From NCBI GenBank assembly GCA_964477085.1, contig CAYZDF010000073.1, forward strand, positions 1-11,991: DNA of 11,991 nt. Direction: 5' to 3'. Origin of the DNA: Dichloromethanomonas sp964477085. GTDB taxonomy: Bacteria; Bacillota; Desulfitobacteriia; Desulfitobacteriales; Syntrophobotulaceae. Positions 6,276-11,991 of the stretch are shown in pieces. Numbering within the stretch: the stretch's first letter is position 1; each line of letters starts with the position of its first letter. Under the pieces are notes generated by a model. It did no database searches, was not told the origin of the DNA, and saw nothing but the letters and a program-made list of their open reading frames with translations. Made by a program: the position numbers and the translations under genes.

Positions 6276-8744
6276 GTGTCCATGGAACTTTTTGGCGGCA
6301 AGGTTCTGCCGATCGAGATTTCGGAAGAACTAAAAAAATCGTTTATCGATTATTCGATGAGCGTTATTGTCAGCAGAGCCCTCCCTGATGTAAGGGATGG
6401 TTTAAAACCAGTTCATCGCAGAATATTATATACTCTACACGAGTTAGGGATGACTCCTAATAAATCTTATAGCAAATCAGCGAGACTTGTCGGTGATTGC
6501 ATGGGTAAATTTCATCCCCATGGCGATGCTTCTATTTACGATGCAGTTGTGCGAATGGCTCAGGATTTTTCCAGTCGTTATCCCTTAATTGACGGGCATG
6601 GAAATTTCGGTTCAGTCGATGGAGATTCTGCTGCAGCGATGCGTTATACCGAGTTGAGAATGTCCTCGTTAGCACCGTATATGTTGGCCGATATAGATAA
6701 AGATACCGTTGATTTTGTACCAAACTATGATGAGAAGGAAAAGGAGCCTGTTGTATTACCGGCGAAATTCCCTAACCTATTAGTCAACGGTTCTTCCGGA
6801 ATTGCTGTAGGTATGGCAACCAATATCCCCCCTCATAACTTGGGTGAAGTTATTGAAGGTGTCATCTATATGTTGGACCGCCAGGACCAAACGGATGGCG
6901 AAGTTAGAATTGAAATTAAAGACCTCATGAAATATATTAAAGGACCTGATTTTCCTACCGGTGGATTACTCATGGGTACGGAGGGGATAGTCAGTGCCTA
7001 TACGACGGGTAAAGGATCGGTCAAAACTCGTGCCAAGGTTAATATTGAAAAAATTGAGAAGAACGGAAAAATGCAAATTGTTGTTACAGAGATTCCGTTC
7101 ATGGTTAATAAATCGAGACTTATTGAAAAAATAGCTGAATTGGTACAAGAGAAGAAAATTGATGGAATCACTGATTTAAGAGATGAATCAACGCGTAAAG
7201 GAATGCGTATTGTTATTGAATTAAGACGAGATGTTAACCCACAGGTTATTCTTAACCAACTCTATAAACATACACAGATGGAAGACGGTTTTGGCATCAA
7301 TCTTCTGGCTCTCGTGGATGGAACTCCTAAGGTCTTAAACCTTAGGGAAATGCTGGAGCACTTTATCAATCATCAGAAAGAGGTTATCATCCGACGCAGT
7401 CGCTATGAGCTACAAAAGGCAGAAGATGAAGCTCATATTGTGGAAGGTCTGAGGAAGGCTCTCGACTTTATCGATGAAGTTATTGAAATTATCCGTTCTT
7501 CCAAAGATGATGTAACAGCCAGGAATAACCTTATTGAACGTTTCGAATTCAGTGAGAGACAAGCCCAGGCCATTCTGGATATGCGTTTAAGACGACTTAC
7601 CGGTCTGGAAAGAGAAAAGCTAGATGAACAATACCAGAAGTTACTGGACGAGATCGCCTATCTTAAGGCTGTTCTGAGTTCTGATAAAATGGTTAGAGGC
7701 ATTGTCAAAACAGAACTCAAAGAAATTAAAAATAAATTTGCAGATTCACGACGCTCGGAAATTACCTTTGATGCTACCAAGATGGAGATCGAAGATCTAA
7801 TTGCTGAAGAAGACGTTGTAATTACAGTTACTCATAGGGGCTATATTAAGCGATTACCTTTGACAACTTATCGGAGTCAGCGTCGGGGTGGCCGAGGTGT
7901 GAGCGGGATCTCCACAGGTGAGAATGATTTTGTGGAAAGGCTGTTTATCACTTCCACGCATCATTTTATTCTTATATTTACATCCAAAGGCAAAGTCTAT
8001 CGCTTACGGGCACACGAGATTCCGGAAGCAAGTCGCACCGCCAAGGGTACAGCTATTGTCAATCTCCTGAATCTTTCTCAGGATGAGCAGGTAACTGCGA
8101 CCATGGCCATCAAAGAGTTTAAAGGAGATTATTACCTCCTGACGGCTACAAAAAATGGTACCGTTAAGAAAACAGCTCTTCAGGAGTACGATACTCAAAG
8201 ACGGGATGGCCTCATTGCTTTGACCTTGGACGAGAATGATGAACTAATCGGTGTTCGCTTGACCAGAGGTAATGATGATGTTCTTATCGCAACACATCAT
8301 GGGCTCGTGATCCGCTTCCCCGAAGAAGATGTTCGTTCCATGGGACGTACAGCACGTGGCGTTCGCGGTATCAGTCTAGGTAAGAAAGATTTTGTCATGG
8401 CGATGGATGTTGTCGATAGCTCTGGCGAAAACCTTGAATTACTCACTGTAACGGAAAATGGCTTTGCCAAGCGTACTGAACTCCAGGAATTCCGTAAGCA
8501 AGGACGTGGCGGGAAAGGAATTATCGGGCATCGGGTTACATCAAAGACAGGTCCGCTTGCTGGTATGAAAGTAGTAACAGCAGATGAAGAATTGATGGTT
8601 ATCACCGATGAAGGAATCGTTATCCGTCAGGAAGTCAATGGTATTTCTCTCCAAGGCAGATCTGCTCAAGGAGTGACTGCTATGAGAACGGGAGAAAGCA
8701 AAGTCGTTGCCATTGCTAAATTTGTAAGTAAAGACGAAGAATAA
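6276..8744 (+). CDS. gyrA: DNA gyrase subunit A
   Basis: GyrA cuts and rejoins DNA and wraps it to give negative supercoiling. The 822 residues cover the winged-helix/tower breakage domain (about 1-500) and a six-bladed beta-pinwheel C-terminal domain. The catalytic tyrosine is Y124 in AAMRYTE. The GyrA box QRRGGRG (535-541), which separates gyrase from topoisomerase IV, is intact. The quinolone-determining segment reads HPHGDASIYD (80-89): Ala85 stands where E. coli has Ser83, while Asp89 matches E. coli Asp87. GTG at 6276 is preferred over ATG at 6282 because AAGGAG (6261-6266) is 9 bases from the GTG but 15 from the ATG; the two differ by only two residues. It is co-transcribed with gyrB. 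No terminator is visible before pdxS, so some read-through is possible. Confidence 0.97.
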   Translation: MSMELFGGKVLPIEISEELKKSFIDYSMSVIVSRALPDVRDGLKPVHRRILYTLHELGMTPNKSYSKSARLVGDCMGKFHPHGDASIYDAVVRMAQDFSSRYPLIDGHGNFGSVDGDSAAAMRYTELRMSSLAPYMLADIDKDTVDFVPNYDEKEKEPVVLPAKFPNLLVNGSSGIAVGMATNIPPHNLGEVIEGVIYMLDRQDQTDGEVRIEIKDLMKYIKGPDFPTGGLLMGTEGIVSAYTTGKGSVKTRAKVNIEKIEKNGKMQIVVTEIPFMVNKSRLIEKIAELVQEKKIDGITDLRDESTRKGMRIVIELRRDVNPQVILNQLYKHTQMEDGFGINLLALVDGTPKVLNLREMLEHFINHQKEVIIRRSRYELQKAEDEAHIVEGLRKALDFIDEVIEIIRSSKDDVTARNNLIERFEFSERQAQAILDMRLRRLTGLEREKLDEQYQKLLDEIAYLKAVLSSDKMVRGIVKTELKEIKNKFADSRRSEITFDATKMEIEDLIAEEDVVITVTHRGYIKRLPLTTYRSQRRGGRGVSGISTGENDFVERLFITSTHHFILIFTSKGKVYRLRAHEIPEASRTAKGTAIVNLLNLSQDEQVTATMAIKEFKGDYYLLTATKNGTVKKTALQEYDTQRRDGLIALTLDENDELIGVRLTRGNDDVLIATHHGLVIRFPEEDVRSMGRTARGVRGISLGKKDFVMAMDVVDSSGENLELLTVTENGFAKRTELQEFRKQGRGGKGIIGHRVTSKTGPLAGMKVVTADEELMVITDEGIVIRQEVNGISLQGRSAQGVTAMRTGESKVVAIAKFVSKDEE

Positions 8745-8758
8745 TTCTAATTATATAA

Positions 8759-8786
8759 TTGACACATACAGGGAAAATATTATGAT
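8759..8786 (+). promoter_or_regulatory. Predicted promoter of pdxS-pdxT-serS
   Basis: A perfect -35 box TTGACA (8759-8764) is followed after 16 bases by TATGAT (8781-8786), one mismatch from TATAAT. It sits in the 68-base gyrA-pdxS gap, about 20 bases before the pdxS ribosome site. A perfect 12-base palindrome AATTATATAATT (8749-8760) overlaps the first two bases of the -35 box and could be an operator, but it is all A/T and may be chance. Confidence 0.65.
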
Positions 8787-8812
8787 TAACAGATTTATAG
8801 GGGGAATCAATC

Positions 8813-9697
8813 ATGGCAGAAATTGCATCGTGGAAAGTCAAGACCGGATTAGCCGAAATGTTAAAAGGTGGCGTCATCATGGACGTAACCACACCAGAAC
8901 AAGCCAAAATAGCTGAAGAAGCCGGAGCTTGTTCAGTCATGGCCTTAGAGAGGGTCCCTGCAGATATCAGAGCCGCAGGAGGGGTCGCCAGAATGGCTGA
9001 TCCAACTATTGTTAAAAAGATTATGGAAGCTGTCACTATCCCTGTCATGGCGAAAGCCAGGATCGGTCATTTTGTAGAGGCCCAAATCCTGGAAGCTCTA
9101 GGTGCTGACTATATCGATGAGAGTGAAGTTCTCACACCAGCCGATGATCTTTATCATATTGATAAAAATAAATTTAAGGTCCCCTTTGTTTGTGGTGCCC
9201 GTAACCTAGGAGAAGCTCTTCGTCGAATTGGGGAAGGTGCAGCCATGATCAGGACCAAAGGAGAACCTGGTACGGGGAACGTTGTTGAAGCTGTTCGTCA
9301 TATGAGAACAGTAATGTCCGAAATTCGTAAGTTGACTACAATGCCCAAAGAGGAATTGATGACAGCTACCAAAGAAATGGCTGCACCCTATGATCTTGTC
9401 CAGTATGTAGCAGAAAACGGCAGACTCCCTGTCGTAAACTTTGCTGCTGGTGGTATCGCCACACCTGCTGATGCTGCTTTAATGATGCAGCTTGGCTGTG
9501 ATGGTATTTTTGTTGGTTCGGGAATTTTCAAATCATCTGATCCGGCTAAAAGAGCCAGGGCTATCGTACTAGCTACCACGCACTACAATGATCCGGAAAT
9601 GTTGGCCAAGCTTTCAGAAGAGCTGGGCGAGGCTATGCCAGGGCTGGAGATATCGACTATAACTCCGGCAGAACGGATGCAGGATAGAGGCTGGTAA
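8813..9697 (+). CDS. pdxS: Pyridoxal 5'-phosphate synthase subunit PdxS
   Basis: PdxS is the synthase subunit of the deoxyxylulose-independent vitamin B6 pathway. It makes pyridoxal phosphate from ribose 5-phosphate, glyceraldehyde 3-phosphate and ammonia delivered by PdxT, in a cytosolic 12+12 complex. The protein has 294 residues, the standard length, and a TIM-barrel fold. The known active-site residues appear at their expected numbers: D24 in VIMDV, K81 in VMAKARIGH and K149 in IRTKGEPGTGN. The phosphate-binding glycines are in NFAAGGIATPADA and GIFVGSGIF. ATG at 8813 has AGGGGGA (8799-8805) 7 bases away. pdxT begins 3 bases after the stop, which fits the need for equal amounts of both subunits. 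A promoter is predicted just upstream. Confidence 0.98.
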   Translation: MAEIASWKVKTGLAEMLKGGVIMDVTTPEQAKIAEEAGACSVMALERVPADIRAAGGVARMADPTIVKKIMEAVTIPVMAKARIGHFVEAQILEALGADYIDESEVLTPADDLYHIDKNKFKVPFVCGARNLGEALRRIGEGAAMIRTKGEPGTGNVVEAVRHMRTVMSEIRKLTTMPKEELMTATKEMAAPYDLVQYVAENGRLPVVNFAAGGIATPADAALMMQLGCDGIFVGSGIFKSSDPAKRARAIVLATTHYNDPEMLAKLSEELGEAMPGLEISTITPAERMQDRGW

Positions 9698-9700
9698 ACA

Positions 9701-10282
9701 ATGAAGAAGAAAATAGGTGTTCTCGCCATTCAGGGAGCTTTTCGCGAGCACCGAAATACATTAGACTATTTAGGAGTAGAAGTCGTTGAAGTTCGTTCAA
9801 AGGAAGACCTGTGCGGTATTCATGGACTGATCATTCCCGGTGGAGAAAGTACGGCTATTGGAAAGCAATTGGAGATTAACGATTTTGGAGAGACGATTGT
9901 GAGTATGGCCAAAGATGGTTTTCCGATCTTTGGAACGTGTGCCGGAATGATTTTACTCAGTAAAAGGATCGATCAAAGCAAACAGTATTCCTTAGGACTA
10001 ATGGATATTTTGGTCAAAAGAAATGCATTTGGCCGCCAGATCGCCAGTTTTGAAGCAGATATTCCGGTAAAAGGATTAGAGGGCGAACCCTTAAGGGCTG
10101 TTTTTATCAGGGCACCTTATGTTCTGGAGACGGGTTCTCAAGTTGATAGGCTTGCTGAATATGAGGGTAAAACTATCTTTGTGCGTGAGAATAATCTTTT
10201 AGCAAGCTCATTTCATCCTGAACTGACAGACGATCCTCGCGTTCATAAACTCTTTTTAGATATGGTCGATCAGTATCAATAA
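9701..10282 (+). CDS. pdxT: Pyridoxal 5'-phosphate synthase glutaminase subunit PdxT
   Basis: PdxT is a class I glutamine amidotransferase that hydrolyses glutamine and channels ammonia to PdxS. The 193 residues match the family. The nucleophile is C80 in GTCAGM, and the rest of the triad is H172 and E174 in SFHPEL. The GGEST motif (48-52) forms the oxyanion region, and RNAFGRQ (107-113) is also conserved. The ATG lies 3 bases after the pdxS stop, and an AGAGG site (9686-9690) is embedded in the pdxS 3' end, so translation is probably coupled. serS follows after 15 bases. Nothing is truncated or unusual. Confidence 0.97.
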   Translation: MKKKIGVLAIQGAFREHRNTLDYLGVEVVEVRSKEDLCGIHGLIIPGGESTAIGKQLEINDFGETIVSMAKDGFPIFGTCAGMILLSKRIDQSKQYSLGLMDILVKRNAFGRQIASFEADIPVKGLEGEPLRAVFIRAPYVLETGSQVDRLAEYEGKTIFVRENNLLASSFHPELTDDPRVHKLFLDMVDQYQ

Positions 10283-10297
10283 TAGGAGGTTCTTGTA

Positions 10298-11563
10298 ATG
10301 CTCGATCTCAAATTCGTGCGTAATAATCCAGACATCATTAAAGACGCTTTAACTAAACGTCATGCTGATATCAATCTGGATAATTTTCTTCAGCAGGAAG
10401 AGAAAAGAAGACAAATTTTATTTGAAGTAGAAAACCTTAAAGCGGAGCGCAACAAGGTTTCTGAAGAAGTAGCCAGGCTGAAGAAAAATGGTCAGAAGGC
10501 TGAGGATCTTATTATCAGTATGCGTGACGTTGGTCAAAAGATCAAAGAGATGGATGATTCGCTAAGTCAGATCGAGCAGCAGATGCAGGAAGTACTCTAT
10601 CTTATCCCCAATATTCCAAATTCCTCTGTTCCTGTAGGCAAAGATGAGAATGATAATGTTGAAGTCCGCCGATCAGGAAAGCCCAGAAAATTTGACTTTA
10701 CACCACTTGCCCATTTTGAAATTGGGGAGAACCATGATATTCTTGACTTTGGCCGAGCTGGAAAAGTAACAGGTGCCAGATTTACCTTCTATAAAGGACT
10801 TGGAGCCAGGCTGGAAAGAGCATTGATCAATTATATGCTGGACAGACATTCTCAGAAGGGCTATGTTGAAGTCTTCCCACCTTTTATGGTCAATCGTCAA
10901 TCGATGATCGGTACCGGACAGCTTCCGAAGTTTGAGCAAGATGCTTTTAAAGTGGAGAATACAGATTATTTCTTAATACCAACGGCTGAAGTACCAGTCA
11001 CGAATATTTATCGGGATGAAATCCTGGATGCAGAAAAACTTCCGTTTTACTACTGTGCCTACAGTGCTTGCTTCCGTGCCGAAGCGGGGGCAGCAGGCAG
11101 AGATACACGGGGATTAATCCGACAGCATCAATTTAACAAAGTCGAATTGGTCAAATTTACTTTACCCGAAAACTCTTATGAAGAGCTGGAAAAATTAACT
11201 GCTGATGCGGAGTCAATATTACTGGAGCTCGAACTTCCATTTCGAACAGTGGCTCTATCCACAGGGGATCTGGGCTTTAGTTCAGCCAAGACCTATGACA
11301 TCGAAGTCTGGCTGCCAAGTTTCAATACGTACAGAGAGATCTCTTCCTGTAGTAACTTTGAAGATTTCCAGGCCAGAAGAGCAAATATCCGTTTCCGTCG
11401 TGGTCCTAAAGAAAAGCCGGAGTTTGTTCACACCCTGAATGGCAGTGGTTTAGCAGTAGGAAGAACAGTTTCTGCTATATTTGAAAACTATCAGGAGCAA
11501 GACGGCAGAGTTAGAATACCTAAAGTATTGCAGCCCTATATGGGTGTGGAGTATATTGGATAA
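10298..11563 (+). CDS. serS: Seryl-tRNA synthetase
   Basis: SerS attaches serine to tRNA-Ser and is also used for the first step of selenocysteine formation on tRNA-Sec where that exists. The 421 residues are typical. Residues about 28-100 form the long charged coiled-coil arm that recognises the extra arm of tRNA-Ser. The class II catalytic core follows, with motif 1 around EVFPPFMVN (191-199), the TAEVPVT loop (229-235), motif 2 in FRAEAGAAGRDTRGLIRQHQF (259-279) and motif 3 TLNGSGLAVGRTV (379-391). ATG at 10298 has AGGAGGT (10284-10290) 7 bases away. No T-box leader is possible in the 15-base gap after pdxT, so serS seems to depend on the pdxST transcript. A terminator follows, and a tRNA-Ser lies about 370 bases downstream. 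Confidence 0.98.
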   Translation: MLDLKFVRNNPDIIKDALTKRHADINLDNFLQQEEKRRQILFEVENLKAERNKVSEEVARLKKNGQKAEDLIISMRDVGQKIKEMDDSLSQIEQQMQEVLYLIPNIPNSSVPVGKDENDNVEVRRSGKPRKFDFTPLAHFEIGENHDILDFGRAGKVTGARFTFYKGLGARLERALINYMLDRHSQKGYVEVFPPFMVNRQSMIGTGQLPKFEQDAFKVENTDYFLIPTAEVPVTNIYRDEILDAEKLPFYYCAYSACFRAEAGAAGRDTRGLIRQHQFNKVELVKFTLPENSYEELEKLTADAESILLELELPFRTVALSTGDLGFSSAKTYDIEVWLPSFNTYREISSCSNFEDFQARRANIRFRRGPKEKPEFVHTLNGSGLAVGRTVSAIFENYQEQDGRVRIPKVLQPYMGVEYIG

Positions 11564-11588
11564 ATTATTTTTATAGTTTTCTGAATGA

Positions 11589-11625
11589 AGGATTCTCTTT
11601 ATCAAGAAAAAGAATCCTACTTTTT
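11589..11625 (+). terminator. Intrinsic terminator after serS
   Basis: AGGATTCT (11589-11596) pairs perfectly with AGAATCCT (11611-11618). After one mismatch three more T-A pairs can extend the stem inward. The stem is followed by AC and then five T (11621-11625). It lies 26 bases after the serS stop and probably ends the pdxST-serS transcript. Confidence 0.8.
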
Positions 11626-11722
11626 CTATCAACTGTTAATAGGCATCTACAGATGACGAATATCATCGCTTCTGATAAGTTGAAATTGCATGAGATAACA
11701 AGATGATCGGAGGAAAAAATCT

Positions 11723-11788
11723 ATGTTAGAAAATAAATACTTACAAAGAATACAATATTTGGTGTTTGATATCAAAGTGTCATTATAG
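11723..11788 (+). CDS. Possible small ORF, 21 residues, unknown
   Basis: An ATG with a well-placed GGAGG site (11709-11713, 9 bases away) opens a 21-codon frame beginning MLENKYLQRI and ending in VSL, with a TAG stop. There is no signal peptide, membrane segment or known motif. I do not recognise it. It might be a genuine small protein, the remnant start of a lost gene, or chance in AT-rich DNA. A promoter-like pair overlaps its 3' end, and no clear promoter is seen upstream that would include the ribosome site. Confidence 0.25.
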   Translation: MLENKYLQRIQYLVFDIKVSL

Positions 11789-11794
11789 TAGAAT
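11766..11794 (+). promoter_or_regulatory. Possible upstream promoter before tRNA-Ser
   Basis: TTGATA (11766-11771) and TAGAAT (11789-11794) are separated by 17 bases, each one mismatch from the sigma-A consensus. The -35 lies within the perfect palindrome TTTGATATCAAA (11765-11776). A transcript from here would cross the tandem repeats and could reach the tRNA as a longer precursor. AT-rich DNA yields such matches by chance, so confidence is limited. Confidence 0.35.
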
Positions 11795-11819
11795 ATATTA
11801 GATTTTTAAAAAATCAATT

Positions 11820-11869
11820 ATTTTTTAAGGAGATTCTTAAAGAAATTTTTTAAGGATTTTTAAAGATAA
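11820..11869 (+). repeat. Imperfect 25-base tandem repeat
   Basis: The 12-mer ATTTTTTAAGGA occurs at 11820-11831 and again at 11845-11856, a period of 25 bases. Each copy is followed by a TTAAAGA-type end; in copy 1 this forms the small palindrome TTCTTAAAGAA (11834-11844). The repeat lies just before the tRNA-Ser promoter. Confidence 0.6.
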
Positions 11870-11888
11870 AAAAGAACGAGTAATAATC

Positions 11889-11917
11889 TTGTGTAGTATT
11901 TCAGTTTATGATATACT
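11889..11917 (+). promoter_or_regulatory. Promoter of tRNA-Ser
   Basis: TATACT (11912-11917) is preceded by TG at 11909-11910, giving an extended -10. A partial -35 TTGTGT (11889-11894) lies 17 bases upstream. Initiation would occur near 11924, about 10 bases before the mature tRNA 5' end. The A/T-rich runs upstream could act as an UP element. Confidence 0.65.
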
Positions 11918-11934
11918 ATCTATCGTCGTCCTAT

Positions 11935-11991
11935 GGAGGGGTGTCCGAGTGGTTTAAGGAGCCGGTCTTGAAAACCGGTGACTCCGCAAGG
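11935..11991 (+). tRNA. tRNA-Ser (anticodon TGA), 3' end outside window
   Basis: The sequence starts with the acceptor strand GGAGGGG, followed by a D-arm containing CCGAGTGGTT. An anticodon stem CCGGT (11962-11966) and ACCGG (11974-11978) encloses the loop CTTGAAA, giving anticodon TGA (11969-11971), which reads serine UCA codons. The long variable arm of a class II tRNA begins with ACTCC (11981-11985) and a GCAA loop, then GG, where the window ends. The T-arm and 3' acceptor strand are not visible. It lies just downstream of serS, as in B. subtilis. Confidence 0.95.

Larger units (their letters stand above)
11626..11888. other. AT-rich intergenic region between serS terminator and tRNA-Ser promoter
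   Basis: No recognisable gene family is encoded here. The stretch holds a nested inverted-repeat set: TCAACT (11629-11634) with AGTTGA (11678-11683), enclosing GATGA (11652-11656) with TCATC (11663-11667). It also holds a short ORF with a good ribosome site (11723-11788), a 12-base perfect palindrome TTTGATATCAAA (11765-11776), a promoter-like pair (11766-11794), a palindrome GATTTTT-A-AAAAATC (11801-11815) and an imperfect 25-base tandem repeat (11820 to about 11869). It could be decayed sequence, an RNA gene or an upstream activating region for the tRNA; I cannot decide between these. Confidence 0.5.

Noticed and set aside
8297..8605. 102-codon minus-strand open frame inside gyrA
   Set aside because: It is the shadow of the conserved gyrA C-terminal domain, with no ribosome site or recognisable protein features.
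8716..9048. 110-codon minus-strand open frame across gyrA end and pdxS start
   Set aside because: It runs opposite to two certain genes and over the predicted pdxS promoter; there is no family resemblance.
11680..11707. Promoter-like TTGAAA...GATGAT before the small ORF
   Set aside because: The -10 is weak, and the start point would fall at or after the ribosome site at 11709-11713, so it could not serve the ORF.
1..11991. CRISPR arrays, insertion sequences, phage genes or defence systems
   Set aside because: No regularly spaced repeats, transposase motifs or phage-type proteins are present; all large genes are conserved core genes.

Overview
The window is the chromosomal replication-origin region of a low-GC Gram-positive bacterium. 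The gene content, the Shine-Dalgarno sites and the gene order dnaA, dnaN, recF, remB, gyrB, gyrA, pdxS, pdxT, serS, tRNA-Ser all point to Firmicutes. A member of the Clostridia close to Peptococcaceae/Desulfitobacteriaceae (for example a Dehalobacter- or Syntrophobotulus-like organism) is my best guess. This rests on general protein character and moderate GC, not on a database match, so the genus is uncertain. All genes lie on the plus strand, which is the leading strand when reading away from the origin.

Layout: positions 1-75 hold the end of the upstream half of the origin (one DnaA box) and the dnaA ribosome site. dnaA (76-1410) is followed by a 276-base AT-rich gap with a consensus DnaA box, two diverged boxes and a DnaA-trio-like run. 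This is the likely unwinding site, and the origin is therefore probably bipartite as in Bacillus subtilis. dnaN, recF and remB (1687-4160) are tightly spaced and end at an intrinsic terminator (4211-4237). A strong sigma-A-type promoter (4258-4286) then starts gyrB-gyrA (4323-8744). A second promoter (8759-8786) precedes pdxS-pdxT-serS (8813-11563), which ends at another intrinsic terminator (11589-11625). The last 370 bases are AT-rich with short repeats, palindromes, one doubtful 21-codon ORF and a tRNA promoter, followed by a tRNA-Ser(TGA) cut by the window end.

How the genes work together: DnaA opens the origin and DnaN tethers polymerase. RecF acts in gap repair and fork restart, and gyrase (GyrA2GyrB2) removes supercoils ahead of the fork. 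RemB is a small DUF370/RemA-family regulator. PdxS-PdxT make pyridoxal phosphate. SerS charges serine tRNAs, one of which lies just downstream.

I found no undescribed multi-gene system. The window is a conserved core region. The points most worth a second look are the DnaA-trio-like element, the alanine at the main quinolone-resistance position of GyrA, the compact Bacillus-like synteny, the recF start without a visible ribosome site, and the repeat/palindrome-rich gap before the tRNA.
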